The position numbers were made by a program, and so were the translations under genes. The notes under the pieces were generated by a model. That model worked only from the letters and a program-made list of their open reading frames with translations, had not been told where the DNA came from and did not search any database. Positions 25,281-36,596 of a DNA stretch of 64,000 bases are shown here, piece after piece. This DNA is from Taiwanofungus camphoratus (lineage: Eukaryota; Basidiomycota; Agaricomycetes; Polyporales; Taiwanofungaceae): assembly GCA_003999685.1 (NCBI GenBank), contig CP021230.1, forward strand, positions 1,488,001 to 1,552,000, written 5' to 3'. How positions within the stretch are numbered: the stretch's first letter is position 1; each line of letters begins with the position of its first letter.

Positions 25281-26719
25281 TCACGTGGAAAATTGAAATG
25301 GACCACTGGGCAAGTATACAGTCGATGGTTCGGATTCGATTGGTGCCCTACCGGCGCCCGTTTTCACCCAGTACGTCCCAAGGATGAGAGTGACCAGTGA
25401 GCGCCAGGCAGATGCCATTTTGATGATAGCGGTATTATCCAGATTCATGGCTAGCCTGAAGTTGAACCAGACCACTTGCAGATTAGGAAAGCTCAGGAGT
25501 GGTTCGAGGATACCGTAGTCAATCGCGCTTTCTTCTGGCGGCATTGTGTCCCCCGGAGGAAACTTGATGATTTGAAGGGTGGAATGTGAACAACGGTCAC
25601 GGAGCAGGACCAGAAACTTATGAACAAGGGAAGCAGAAGGTGTCACGATGGTCTGTATACATATAGCTTTCAACCGGCATGTCTGCATGGCCTGAATCAA
25701 TTGGATACTTGACTGCATTTCGGGCACAGTAAGGCAGAGCACACGTAATGACGCGAATGGAGGAAAGCCTGTCGGGTTCGAGAGAAATCCCATGTTCGGG
25801 TCGTGGTCAGATCCGAACGAAACCTTGCGTAGATAGGGCATCCTGGAGAGGTAGGTCATGAAGTCCTTGGGCCATGTCTAGTAGTGAACATAAAATGTTT
25901 CAAGACTAGGTAATGTGTTCGCGAGGACCTGAAGGGCCTCGCTGATAAACCGGTGTTGTTCGTCGGGTTCCGTCCCGTTCATCTCGAATTCACGCAGCGA
26001 GGGACACATGTCCGCCAGAGACGTCAATATAGAAACGATTTGTCCGTGCAGGGCCGGATCGACGCTCGTAACATGTGAGCGAGAAACGACGAGCGCGAAG
26101 CTGGTCAAATTTGGGGTGAGGAAGACGGGCGCATATGCAATGTCCATCTCCTCGGTGTACCATCGAAGTTCGCGGAGGTTAGGGAGAACTACACGGGTTG
26201 GATGATACAGACTCAAAGCTTCGAGGATGCTCCGGTCTACACCAAAGCGTGGAGGCCAATCACAGAACATCACCATGTTCTCTAATTCTTGCTCTGCGTA
26301 TTCGAAATTCATGTAGCCCAGACGTTTGATACGCGAGGCATACGTCTGAAATCTTGTCCAATCCGATGGAACTAACGGTCTTGCGAGATGCTGAGAAACA
26401 TTTTATGGATGGGCCAGTACTTTAGAGGTTGATGAGATAGCACCTACGTATATATGCTTTGTGCCCCAGTTGGCTATCTCCTTGTGCTCCTCACATAAAG
26501 CATCATCTGGTAGGGTTCTTACCAAGTTTGCCAGGTGCGACTGTGTACGCCACAGAATGTTCAAGGCCGGTTCGGAAAAACTACGAGATGTCAGCGCAAG
26601 CGCAACAACGGAAGCAGCAGAACAATATCTGGGAATGGGCCAGTGGTCTTTGGGAGGCCCCACTCGCACATATTCAATGTCGAGTCGACAATTTCCGCCA
26701 CCAGGAGACAACGATGCAT
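25281..26719 (-). pseudogene. Broken F-box-type protein gene
   Basis: This resembles Agaricomycete F-box/leucine-rich proteins, which recruit targets to SCF ubiquitin ligases. The ATG at 26719 begins MHRCLLVAEIV, the usual opening, but the next block (VALALTSRSFSEPALNILWR) lies in another frame, a shift near 26680. After an intron (about 26448-26398) the frame runs LGYMNFEYAEQELENMVMF to LPSLETFYVHY, meets a TAG at 25877-25879, then continues in the same frame (TWPKDFMTYLSRMPYLRKVS) until it stops early at PFQFST. A frameshift, an in-frame stop and a short C-terminus together indicate a pseudogene. The shift could instead be a sequencing error, but the TAG would remain. It lies next to a transposon nest, with the first element only about 80 bases upstream of its start. 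Confidence 0.65.
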
Positions 26720-26802
26720 CTCATCTAAGAAACTGGTCAAGCTTGCTTATCACAATTCCCGGCGTCTTTCCGACAGGATCGACTTATGCGCATGTTTACA
26801 TA

Positions 26803-28207
26803 CACGGCCAAAACGGGCTGGTACCGGAAAATCATAGGACGAAAAGGGTGGGAACGGTCAAAATGGTGGCGTGAATCGGGCCCATATAAGTCCCGTGTCT
26901 GTAATTTGGACACACTCCGGTATCGGGCCAGGTCAGAGTCATCGGAACGGCCCCGTATCTCCAGTGTGGTTTCGGGGCGTTGAACGGGTCGATTCCAGGC
27001 CGTGAGAAGGCAAATGCGCCCAGATACTTCAGCCTGGCATGGCTGCTGCAGCCACGGCATTCATCACATGCTGAGCGTGCAATACCGAAGCAGTGCTTGT
27101 ATGGCCCCCAATCAGCCCTCACTGCTGCCCGCTTCAGCCCGGGGGTTACATCATGAGATCTGCAGCTCATTGTAACGGAAAAGCTAGCACCATTCGTCGC
27201 ACCGTGGCACAACATAAATTGTAATAATCTCATAATAAAGTAGGCAGTAACGGCTTTTGTTATATTTGTTGATAGTACAGGCCATTTGCCAGTGGGGAAG
27301 TCAGAGTGAGCAGAAACAAATGTGATCTCCATGGCATGAATTTATTTTCCAATTTGTACAGTAGTAATAAAATCAAAAGTCTTGTCGTGAACTTCAGTCT
27401 TTCCGTTACTGGTGAGCAGCTACTAAAACAAACATGCACAAATACAAGCACTTGTTCGATTCAAGTTCACTGTGACAGCAGCGCAACAGCGATGTCTGGA
27501 ATTCTGTCGCAATTCAGTCCATACATCCCAAGCATAATCTCTTGCTCTGACCTCTGGCAGGTTGATGCTATCCATTCCTTCTAATCTCTCTTGAACATCC
27601 TTTGAAGCTTCATCCAGTACTAGTGTTTTGACTTACTTACTACTCAACGCAGTTCACAAGGATGGTCACGCTCATGGACTAACACGGAAGGAAGATTATC
27701 TCAAAATGTACGTCCAGTCTCTGCTTCAATGGCATTCAACTGACACACCATTATTTAGGTTCTTTACTGAAATTTTCCAGAACACTATTCTGCGTTGAAT
27801 GATGCAGAGAGCCAGGTGTTGACAGTGGGTTGGCAGGTCGCAATTTAAGACCATTTCAGGTGGTCAATCCCTATCTTCATGGCTGAGCTCATCCACTGCC
27901 AGTGGCAGCATGTCAAACATCATTCCTGTATAATAATTACTGTCTGTTGTTTTATGCCATTATATGTTAATTTCATCTACTGGATGCTACTGTTGTGCTT
28001 CCAATGCTGCAATGACCCTGGAAAAAGCCTGTAATGTCACGAGAAAGAGCACCAGTGCCGGTATATTGGTAGTAAATAATGTTGTAGCTGCCTCGATCCT
28101 CGGTCGATTTTTGGGACGCTGCAGTGCCATAACAGTATGTCAACCAGATGCTGATTTCGGGCCTGCCTGCCTGCCCCGAAACGGAGCTGCATACGGGAAG
28201 TAACCGG
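26803..28207 (+). mobile_element. TA-flanked DNA element, copy 1, left part
   Basis: This is the left 1,405 bases of a 1,569-base element. It starts CACGGCCAAAACGGGC directly after TA (26801-26802). It continues at 40286 after the LTR retrotransposon and ends CTGGCCGTG at 40449, followed by TA. It matches copy 2 in reverse, with one visible C/T difference near 27080. Homology between copies stops exactly at the TA on each side, which defines the ends. No transposase is recognisable; the 166-codon frame inside is probably chance. The likely class is a non-autonomous Tc1/mariner-type or other TA-targeting family. Confidence 0.8.
28204..28207. other. Left target-site duplication CCGG of the LTR retrotransposon
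   Basis: CCGG is repeated at 40282-40285 and is present only once in the uninterrupted sister copy (40677-40680). Confidence 0.9.
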
Positions 28208-29813
28208 TGATGAGTCCCGTAGCCTCCTGGGCCCCGAATCGCGATTTTAGGAGCTTTCTAATCCCCCAACCGACCACTCTAAGACTCTCCTACAGCCTAC
28301 GACAGGAGGGATAGGTTCCTATAATATTCCTAACGCCCCCTCTTCTTCCTAAACCCTCCTAACACCCTACGAAGTCTTGCGAAGTCACACGAGGTACTAC
28401 GAGATTTCGAATGCTAGACGCGAAGTCCCTAACTCCTGCTAAGTCCACTATCGGACACTGCCGGCCCTCCCATACTGTTCCATTGGATCTAGGTCCTATC
28501 TACTACGTCACTCATCCCGGGCTTAGCTAAGAAGTCTTAGCTAAGTCTCTCCTAGCTCTGGTGATTGCAGCTACCTCCGATAGGCTCCGAAACGGTCTGA
28601 AGTTCCGGAAGTTGGACTTAGGAAGCCTTGTGCACCCCCATGGGTCTCGATCCTACGCCATAAGGTCATCCTAGGGCGTATCCATATGGCCCTCCACCCA
28701 GTTAGGACACCTCCTACCCCGATTAGGCCAAGTCCCGCTGCTAAGAACTTCGTGCGCTCTTGGCCCACTAAGATAGGTGATCACGGCGCATGGCTGCTCT
28801 CGGATAGTCATCCCGCCCTCGTGAATGAAGTTGGTCACCTTTCTACCGTTCGTAGTTCCCCTGTTTCAGTTCCTAATTAGTTCCTATCCCCCTCGTGTTC
28901 ACTTCGGAGTCCATGCGTTTTAGTACACATTTCGGACTCGTAAGGATCACTTCGCGCAAGATTAGTTCACCTCACGCTCTCCTATTTAGTCAGAGGTAGT
29001 TTACTATGTACAAGAGAGACCCCTCAGTGTACGCTTCTCTCTTTGGAATACCAGTTCCCCTGTAGCTCCGATCTCAGGAAAGCGCCGCGAGTACAACCTT
29101 AGGAACGGTCCCAAGGTCCCTAAGTCTCCACCCCAGCTCCGTTTCAGTACCTTTGAACTACGTCTACGCTCGCGATATATCTACGAACTACGTCTACGCT
29201 TCCCGAACTACGCACTACGATCTACGAAGTCGCCGTGACTTCGTGCCCTTCAGCACCTCTTATAGCACCTATCCGGTGGGCCTCCGCCTTAGTTATACCC
29301 TTAGGCTCACGTTGCGTCATCCCTACGTCCTACGAATAACCCTACGACTCCCCCATAGCCTTCATTACAGGCTATAGTACATCTCTCTACGCCCTCGAAC
29401 TCTCCGACCTCTCCTACAGGTCTCCTACGCTAGCCAAACCTCGCCCACTTCGCTCTAACAAACTCCAAAACCTTACGCCCTTTAGCTAACTCTAACCAGA
29501 AAGAGTTCGCAGCATCTACGAAGTCAGCTCGCGCGATTTAGCTAAAACTTCGAAGGACTTCGCAAAACCTCGAAGAACTTCGCATACTTTGGAGGGCCTC
29601 GCAAGGCCTTAGGGATAGTATAGCACTTAGGAACAAGATCCTGTTGTGCAGGACCCTTGACCCCTTACTCCCCTACTTACAAAAACAAGACATACAGGTT
29701 TCCCGGTATCATACAGGTTGTAGCTCCTACCCTCACACCCTCACAGTTATCACACTACCCCCAGCCACGTTGCGGAGCACTCCCTAGGTACCAGGGTCCC
29801 CTAGGTCGTATCA
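28208..29813 (+). repeat. 5' LTR of the Ty3-type element
   Basis: 1,606 bases, from TGATGAGTCCCG to GGTCGTATCA, with TG...CA ends. It is nearly identical to 38676-40281. Confidence 0.93.
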
Positions 29814-29817
29814 TTTC

Positions 29818-29835
29818 TGGAGCCCACCGCGAGGG
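29818..29835 (+). other. Probable tRNA primer-binding site
   Basis: TGGAGCCCACCGCGAGGG begins four bases after the 5' LTR. A leading TGG pairs with the CCA end of a tRNA. Which tRNA is used was not determined. Confidence 0.6.
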
Positions 29836-29853
29836 GGAGCAGTCAAGATTTCA

Positions 29854-32787
29854 TTGCCTTCAGATCATTCTACGTCTAACCAGTCCTCTCCGAGAAACAG
29901 CGATCAGTTACTATCCGAGTTCTTTCAGGTCGGCTATCGTTACTATACTCAAGCAGGCCTTCCACGAAGCACTTCTTCGCGAACACCTACGACTATCCCC
30001 TCCGATATCATTTCTACACTCGAATCTTCCGAATCGACCCCCGACTTCGAGGCTCTTTTCGAAGGGTCTCTAGACACGCTTACCACGTCCGAAAACTCAC
30101 CAATTGAGGACTTCGAACCTCAGTCCACGTCCCCTGAGCTTCCTAACACCTCCGAAGGAAGCGGTCCTTCTTCAGCGTCTGACCCTATCTTAGTCCATTT
30201 ACCGGAATCCCCTCAGCTATCCTCTACGCTCCCATCAACTTCGCATTCCCCTCCGATTCCTTCTATTACACTTTCCGACGCTTCTACGACCCCATCCTCT
30301 TCAGCTAGCATCAACTCAGCTTCGAACCCATCTTTGACCGCACCCACTTTAGCTAATCCCCTAAATCCTATTTCTGTGTCAACCATGAACGCACCTCCAC
30401 TCATGCCACCTCGAGGAGATCGTACATCCCCCACCTTCGATCCTGACCAGCCTAGGACCATCCGAAGGTATTTCCAGGACTTAGAGTCACTTTTTGTCCG
30501 TTGCCAGATAGCGGATGAGGCAACGAAGAAACACTGGACTACTCGCTACCCTCCTATCGATGTTTCGGACCTATGGGAGTCCCTCCCTGAGTGTTCCGAT
30601 GTCACGAAGACCTACGAAGACTTCAAGAAGGAGATTAGAAGCCTCTACCCAGGCACAGAGGACGATAGAATGTGGTCTATGTCTGACTTGGATCAGTTGA
30701 TAGGAGAACGTGCTAGAATTGGAATCAACAATGCGGCAGACTTAGGAAGCTTCTATCGTGAGTTTTATGCCATCACGAAGTACCTAATTTCGAAAAATAG
30801 GTTGTCTACTATCGAGCAAAGCCGTGCTTTCGCGAGGGCCTTCCAGCCTTCGCTATGGGCTCGCGTGTCTACTAGGTTACAGCTAAAGTTCCCTGATCAC
30901 TTACCCGATGATCCCTACACCTTGGACCAGCTACATAGCGCAGCGAAGTTCGTACTCCTTGGTACTTCTACGACTCTTACCTCTGCTACGACTGTAACTA
31001 CTTCGACCACTACCATGCCCGTGGGGGGCTCATCGCTAAAGATAGAGGATCTACAGACGTTCGCAGAGATCCTCACGAAGTCCGTAACCAGTGCGCTAGC
31101 TCCTGTTCTTGCGAACCAGCGACCCCCTCGATTGGACAGCTCGCGCGGCGAGCACACTCATGTAGAAGGCCAGTACTGTCACTATTGTGGGGACTTGGAC
31201 TGCTGCACTAGGTGTTGCAAGCACATTGAGCAAGACATCAAGGATGGCAAGTGCAAGCGCAACCCAGATGGAAAGATAGTGCTGCCAAATGGAAATTTCG
31301 TACCCAGAACGATCCCAGGACGTACGATTCGCGATAGGCTTTACGAATATCATCGACAAAATGGCACGAATTCCTCCCCACAGCTCCTATTCGAAATCGA
31401 CAATCGCCTAAATGTGCCCGCATTCTCACTATCCGCCGAGGATCGTATAGCCGCTTTAGAACACGAGATTTACCAACTTCGGAGACGTCGCGAAGTCTTC
31501 GATGGTGTGGAAGTACCCCAGCACAGAAGGCAGGGTGCTCCTAACACGCAGTCTGATCCTAGAAACCCGCCCGTAGCCAATGCACCTCCGATAGGACGCG
31601 CCCAGCATCCAGTAGTGGATCCCCCTGCTAACCAAGATGCCCCAGCGGCGGAGGTGCAGAACCAGACCCCTCCTACCATTCTAAAGCGATCCAATTATCC
31701 TTCTAATTCAGCGCCTTTGCCTCCGAAGCCTGCGAATGTGTCCGATCCACCCCCGAACTCATCGGAGCATGCCGCGTCTACATCTAACGTACCAGCCCAA
31801 CCAGCATCACAGGCAGTCATTCCACCGCCCACTCCACCAGTACATCCTTTCGCTAACGCTCGAGATGCTACTTACGCACCTCCGAATCTTCGAAATTTCG
31901 CAGCAGCTCCGAAGCCTACAGCAGACAAGGGCAAGGATGTGGCCTATAAGACGATCACACCGGTTCATCAGGAGAAACTTACAGAGGAAATATTCGCGCG
32001 ATCTATGAGAACACCCGTGGTTACACTAACGCCCGAGGAGCTACTATCTATATCCCCGGATGTTCGTGCGCGATATCGCGAAGCTATCACCCCTAAACGT
32101 GTGCCTATGGATCCCAAGGCTACTCATATGGCTCAAATTACGGAACTCTCAGACGATCTCGCTTCTAAAACGACGCTAGCAACCTCCGAACTATCGTGCC
32201 ATGGTGAACCCCTTGTCCCTGGTTCGACCATCATTCCAGACCCCTACGAAACGTACTTACGACACGTACCCGGAAAGGAAGAACCCTCCGAAATCATAGT
32301 AGCCCGCGACTCGAATTCTATCTGTTCTATCGAAGCCCTAATCGACAACAAAGAGCGAATCGAATGCATCGTGGACCCTGGGTCACAAGTGGTTGCGATG
32401 TCAGAGCAAGTCTGTCATGCCTTAGGGCTAATTTACGACCCTTCCGTGCAGCTAAATATGCAGTCTGCTAATGGCAGTATTGACCGTTCTTTAGGACTGG
32501 TTCGAAATGTCTCGTTCCAAGTAGGCGACATCGTGTTGTACCTACAGATACACGTCATACGCAATCCCTCCTACGATATCCTTCTAGGCCGACCCTTCGA
32601 TGTGGTAACCGAGAGTGTGGTTAAGAACTTCGGAAACGAGGAGCAGACCATCACGATCGTATGCCCGAACACGAGCGAAGTCGCGACCATCCCTACGATG
32701 CCTCGAGGACGTCAAAAGTTCTTACCAGCCCATCATCATAGTTGCCCCCACGCGAACTCTTCGAATCATTTGCGATCGGGTTTTTAG
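29854..32787 (+). CDS. Ty3-type gag/protease reading frame
   Basis: This is one open frame of 977 codons; the first ATG in frame is at 30385. The early part is Ser/Thr/Pro-rich. A capsid-like region follows (PRTIRRYFQDLESLFVRC, then SFYREFYAITKYLISKNRL). A Cys/His cluster CHYCGDLDCCTRCC lies near residue 445, in place of the usual nucleocapsid knuckle. Near the C-terminus an aspartic-protease-like core reads ECIVDPGSQVVAMSE with DILLGRPF. The frame overlaps the next one by about 45 bases in a different phase, an arrangement that LTR elements commonly use together with ribosomal frameshifting. Confidence 0.8.
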   Translation: MPSDHSTSNQSSPRNSDQLLSEFFQVGYRYYTQAGLPRSTSSRTPTTIPSDIISTLESSESTPDFEALFEGSLDTLTTSENSPIEDFEPQSTSPELPNTSEGSGPSSASDPILVHLPESPQLSSTLPSTSHSPPIPSITLSDASTTPSSSASINSASNPSLTAPTLANPLNPISVSTMNAPPLMPPRGDRTSPTFDPDQPRTIRRYFQDLESLFVRCQIADEATKKHWTTRYPPIDVSDLWESLPECSDVTKTYEDFKKEIRSLYPGTEDDRMWSMSDLDQLIGERARIGINNAADLGSFYREFYAITKYLISKNRLSTIEQSRAFARAFQPSLWARVSTRLQLKFPDHLPDDPYTLDQLHSAAKFVLLGTSTTLTSATTVTTSTTTMPVGGSSLKIEDLQTFAEILTKSVTSALAPVLANQRPPRLDSSRGEHTHVEGQYCHYCGDLDCCTRCCKHIEQDIKDGKCKRNPDGKIVLPNGNFVPRTIPGRTIRDRLYEYHRQNGTNSSPQLLFEIDNRLNVPAFSLSAEDRIAALEHEIYQLRRRREVFDGVEVPQHRRQGAPNTQSDPRNPPVANAPPIGRAQHPVVDPPANQDAPAAEVQNQTPPTILKRSNYPSNSAPLPPKPANVSDPPPNSSEHAASTSNVPAQPASQAVIPPPTPPVHPFANARDATYAPPNLRNFAAAPKPTADKGKDVAYKTITPVHQEKLTEEIFARSMRTPVVTLTPEELLSISPDVRARYREAITPKRVPMDPKATHMAQITELSDDLASKTTLATSELSCHGEPLVPGSTIIPDPYETYLRHVPGKEEPSEIIVARDSNSICSIEALIDNKERIECIVDPGSQVVAMSEQVCHALGLIYDPSVQLNMQSANGSIDRSLGLVRNVSFQVGDIVLYLQIHVIRNPSYDILLGRPFDVVTESVVKNFGNEEQTITIVCPNTSEVATIPTMPRGRQKFLPAHHHSCPHANSSNHLRSGF

Positions 32788-35700
32788 ACTTCGAGGATTT
32801 GAGAAATCAAGGAGAGGTCGCCCTGGTCGTTGAGTATGAATCCGATACCCCTAAAATTGTGTCTTTCGCTGCTGTAAATGCAGCAGATAACAATTCTGTT
32901 CCTGCGCTCTATCTATCAGTCTCTAACTCTGTGTCTAGCTATCTGCAGTCTCTCTATTTTAGCGAATCTTCGAAAGTCTCGGAAGGTCCTGCTGATCATA
33001 CTAGGTGGCTATCTGGCTTTCTAGCAGCAGCAACACCGCCCGAGGTTCCCTCCCTTTCACACGATGATCCGAATTCTCTCCCTATGCTTTCGCTTTCCAC
33101 CTCTAGAAACATTTCCTCTATCCCCATTCCAGGTCCCAGGAACGCTACGAAGGTCACGAAGTCAGCCCGAAGACCCTCCCTTGCTCCTAATCCGAGGGTA
33201 TCCCTTCCTAAGTTGTCAGATTCTTCCCCTATTCCTACATTTGCAGCATCGAAAAAGAAGTACAAGCCCGTAGCGCTGAAGACTCGCCCTATTCTGGGAG
33301 CTTTGGACGAACGATTCCGAATCATTCGCGAAATTAAAGGCGACCCTTTAGCAACGATGCCTACCCTATCACCGACTCCACCACCTTTCGAACCTACTTT
33401 GCGATATACGCGAGAACGGCACGATCTCACGGACAAGCTACACAGCGGAGACTTCCTACAACCAGCAGAGAGGGACCTCCTACATCACTTTATGACCCTG
33501 CATGCTGATGCGTTCGCTTGGAATGATTCCGAAAGAGGGTGCTTCAAGCCGGAGTACTTCCCTCCCATCGACTTTCCGGTAGTACCGCACACGCCATGGG
33601 TACAAAAGAACATTCCTATCCCACCCGGAATCTACAACGAAGTGTGCGCAATAATCAAAAAGAAGATCGCAGCGGGGGTCTACGAACCTTTGAATTCTTC
33701 CTATCATTCACGATGGTTTTGTGTGGTGAAGAAAGACGGAAAGTCCCTACGTCTCGTACATAGTCTGGAACCCCTAAACGCTGTCACGATTCAACACTCA
33801 GGTGTTCCCCCGACTCCCGAACACCTCGCAGAACAGTTCGGAGGACGACCTTGTGGTGCTATGTTGGATCTATATGTAGGCTACGATGAACGCTTGATAG
33901 CGGAGACTTCGCGCGATCTTACGACATTTCAAACACCTTTCGGAGCTATGAGATTGGTCACTCTACCTATGGGATGGACCAACTCGGTCCCTATCTTCCA
34001 CGATGATGTTACGCACATCCTACAGCCCGAAATTCCTCACCTAACGGTTCCCTATATCGACGATGTTCCGGTCAAAGGCCCTGAAAGTTCGTACGATCTC
34101 GTACCTATTTCGGAGAACCCAGGCATTCGAAAGTTTGTTTGGGAACATTTTACGAACCTCAATAGGATAGTCACACGCATGCGCTACGCAGGAGGTACCT
34201 TTTCTGGAGTTAAAAGCATTCTAATTGCCCGCGAAATCACCGTTGTAGGGCATCGGTGTACTCCAGAAGGTCGCCTACCGGACGAGTCTCGTGTTGCAGC
34301 CATACGCAACTGGGGACCTTGTGCGACCCTATCTGACGTTCGAGCCTTTTTAGGAACCATTGGAGTGGTCCGTATCTTCATCCGAAACTTCGCGCATCGT
34401 GCAGATGCCTTAGTACGCCTAACGCGAAAGGCGGTACCCTTCGAATTTGGTCCAGCGCAAATCGCAGCGCAGGAGGACCTTAAGGATGCTTTGCTGTCCT
34501 CTCCAGCTCTCCGATCCATTAACTATTCATCAGGTGCGCCCGTGATCTTAGCGGTTGACACCTCCTATATTGCAGTTGGCTATCACCTTTGCCAATGCGA
34601 TGAGGACAACCCTAAAGTCCGATTCTACAATCGTTTCGGATCCATCACCCTAAATGATCGCGAGCGGAGGTTCTCGCAACCGAAGTTAGAGATCTACGGA
34701 TTGTTTCGAGCACTTCGCGTACTACGAATCTACCTAATCGGAGTTAGGAACCTTATAGTGGAAGTGGACGCACGCTATATCAAAGGGATGTTGCAAAATC
34801 CGGACATCGCGCCCAGCGCGAGTATAAATCGCTGGATCGTATCGATTCTAACCTTCCATTTCACCCTAGTACATGTACCAGGTACGATGCATGGACCAGA
34901 TGGACTATCAAGACGAACCCCCCAGCCAGGAGATCAAGAAGAGAGCAGCGAAGAAGACTTCGAAGACTGGATAGACAAAATGCACTCGTTTCTACATCAC
35001 ATCCAAGCCCCCCCTTCCCATCCTATACCATCGATTTCTACCCTATTCCCTTACGAATTCGCCTCTAACATTCCTATCACAACCCCCACACCTCCGATAG
35101 CTCCAACCTTCGCCTCCGAGTTGGCTGAGGACAGCCAAGGTTTCAATAGGGAGGAGGAGAGCTACGATACCGTCCCAAGATCCGAAATGGCCAAGGAAGC
35201 TGACGCAAGACTTGACTTAGTAGCAAAATTCCTACGAAGCCTCGCGAGACCTGCCAACCTATCGGATGCAGAATACGAAGGTTTCGTAAAATACTGTCTT
35301 CTATTCTTCCTCGATGAGGACATACTATGGCGCAAAGATCCACAAGGAGCTCACAAACTAGTTGTTAAGCAGGCAGATCGTCTACGAATCCTCCGAGAAT
35401 GTCACGATGCAGTCGCGCATCGAGGAATACACGCTACGAAGGTGCTGATTTCAGAGCGGTTTTGGTGGCCCTACCATCATATCGACATTGCCTGGTATGT
35501 TCGAAGCTGCCACCTATGCCAGATTCGCCAAGTGCGGCAGATCCTAATCCCTCCTACGGTCGCTACGCCCGCTCCGATCTTCGCAAAGGTTCATATAGAT
35601 ACCATGCATATGCCCCCTTCTAACGGATTTAGGTACTTGGTGCAAGGCCGGTGTTCTCTAACCCAGTACCCCGAATTTCGGATGCTTCGCAAGGAGACGG

Positions 35701-36596
35701 CTAAAGCTTTGGCAGAATGGCTCTTCGAAGACTTTGTTTGTAGGTGGGGTGCGCTATCGGAGATAGTCACGGACAACGGCGCTCCCTTCGTAAAAGCTAC
35801 GAACTACATAGCGAAGAAGTACCAGCTACGACACATCCGAATTAGCGGATACAATTCGCGTGCCAACGGCCTGGTGGAGAGGCCTCACTTCGATGTTAGG
35901 CAGGCTCTATTCAAGGCTGTGGATGGCGAAGAGTCTAAATGGTCTCAGGCAACGTACTCAGTCTTCTGGTCCGAAAGGATCACGACTCGAAAGCGCATGG
36001 GATGTTCGCCCTATTTCGCGGTCACTGGCACCCACCCTGTTATCCCTTTGGACGTCGTAGAGGCCACCTATATCCTTCCTCCTCCGTCTTCTATGCTATC
36101 CACGACCGATCTTATCGCACGTCGAGCTATCGCATTGCAAAAGCGGGTGACTCAGATAGCGGAACTACATTCGAAGGTCTACGAAGCGCGAAGACAAGCT
36201 GCTCTGCGATTCGAAGAAAAGCATAAGCACTCCATCCACGATTTCAACTTCGAAAAGGGCGATTTAGTACTAATTCGCAACACGCAGATAGAAAAGTCCC
36301 TAAATCGGAAGATGCGACCTCGCTACCTCGGCCCAGTACTCGTAGTATCTAGGAACAAAGGTGGTGCTTATATCCTATGCGAATTGGATGGTTCGGTACT
36401 CGACAGGCCTACGGCAGCCTTCCGAGTCATCCCCTACTTAGCGCGAAAAGCCCTCGAACTTCCTACCGAACTCTTGGACGTGTCGACGGAGCGACTTCGC
36501 GAACTAGAGCTGACTACCACCCAAGGCGATGACGAAGAACTAGGATCGTATCCCTACTCTCCTAAGTCCGGCTCTAGTCCATCCGAATCTCACTAA
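32742..36596 (+). CDS. Ty3-type pol reading frame (RT, RNase H, integrase)
   Basis: This is one open frame of 1,284 codons. The reverse transcriptase region has WFCVVKKDGKSLRLVHSLEP and the YIDD catalytic box (about 34055). RNase H follows (PVILAVDTSYIAVGYHLCQ). The integrase has a zinc-binding HHCC segment (AHRGIH ... CHLCQ, about 35412-35524) and a DDE core (KVHIDTMHM, IVTDNGAPF, ANGLVERPH). The domain order RT, RNase H, integrase places it with Ty3 (Metaviridae-type) elements. An internal polypurine-tract-like sequence falls between RNase H and integrase. Confidence 0.9.
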   Translation: MPPRELFESFAIGFLDFEDLRNQGEVALVVEYESDTPKIVSFAAVNAADNNSVPALYLSVSNSVSSYLQSLYFSESSKVSEGPADHTRWLSGFLAAATPPEVPSLSHDDPNSLPMLSLSTSRNISSIPIPGPRNATKVTKSARRPSLAPNPRVSLPKLSDSSPIPTFAASKKKYKPVALKTRPILGALDERFRIIREIKGDPLATMPTLSPTPPPFEPTLRYTRERHDLTDKLHSGDFLQPAERDLLHHFMTLHADAFAWNDSERGCFKPEYFPPIDFPVVPHTPWVQKNIPIPPGIYNEVCAIIKKKIAAGVYEPLNSSYHSRWFCVVKKDGKSLRLVHSLEPLNAVTIQHSGVPPTPEHLAEQFGGRPCGAMLDLYVGYDERLIAETSRDLTTFQTPFGAMRLVTLPMGWTNSVPIFHDDVTHILQPEIPHLTVPYIDDVPVKGPESSYDLVPISENPGIRKFVWEHFTNLNRIVTRMRYAGGTFSGVKSILIAREITVVGHRCTPEGRLPDESRVAAIRNWGPCATLSDVRAFLGTIGVVRIFIRNFAHRADALVRLTRKAVPFEFGPAQIAAQEDLKDALLSSPALRSINYSSGAPVILAVDTSYIAVGYHLCQCDEDNPKVRFYNRFGSITLNDRERRFSQPKLEIYGLFRALRVLRIYLIGVRNLIVEVDARYIKGMLQNPDIAPSASINRWIVSILTFHFTLVHVPGTMHGPDGLSRRTPQPGDQEESSEEDFEDWIDKMHSFLHHIQAPPSHPIPSISTLFPYEFASNIPITTPTPPIAPTFASELAEDSQGFNREEESYDTVPRSEMAKEADARLDLVAKFLRSLARPANLSDAEYEGFVKYCLLFFLDEDILWRKDPQGAHKLVVKQADRLRILRECHDAVAHRGIHATKVLISERFWWPYHHIDIAWYVRSCHLCQIRQVRQILIPPTVATPAPIFAKVHIDTMHMPPSNGFRYLVQGRCSLTQYPEFRMLRKETAKALAEWLFEDFVCRWGALSEIVTDNGAPFVKATNYIAKKYQLRHIRISGYNSRANGLVERPHFDVRQALFKAVDGEESKWSQATYSVFWSERITTRKRMGCSPYFAVTGTHPVIPLDVVEATYILPPPSSMLSTTDLIARRAIALQKRVTQIAELHSKVYEARRQAALRFEEKHKHSIHDFNFEKGDLVLIRNTQIEKSLNRKMRPRYLGPVLVVSRNKGGAYILCELDGSVLDRPTAAFRVIPYLARKALELPTELLDVSTERLRELELTTTQGDDEELGSYPYSPKSGSSPSESH
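35125..35159 (+). repeat. Internal polypurine-tract-like sequence in pol
   Basis: It holds CTGAGGACAGCCAAGG, then TTTCAATAGGGAGGAGGAG. The same order and most of the same bases recur just before the 3' LTR at 38643-38675 (CTGAGGACAGTCAGG, then TTTCAATAAGGAGGAGG). A second plus-strand start site (central polypurine tract) is one explanation; an old duplication is the other. Confidence 0.6.
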
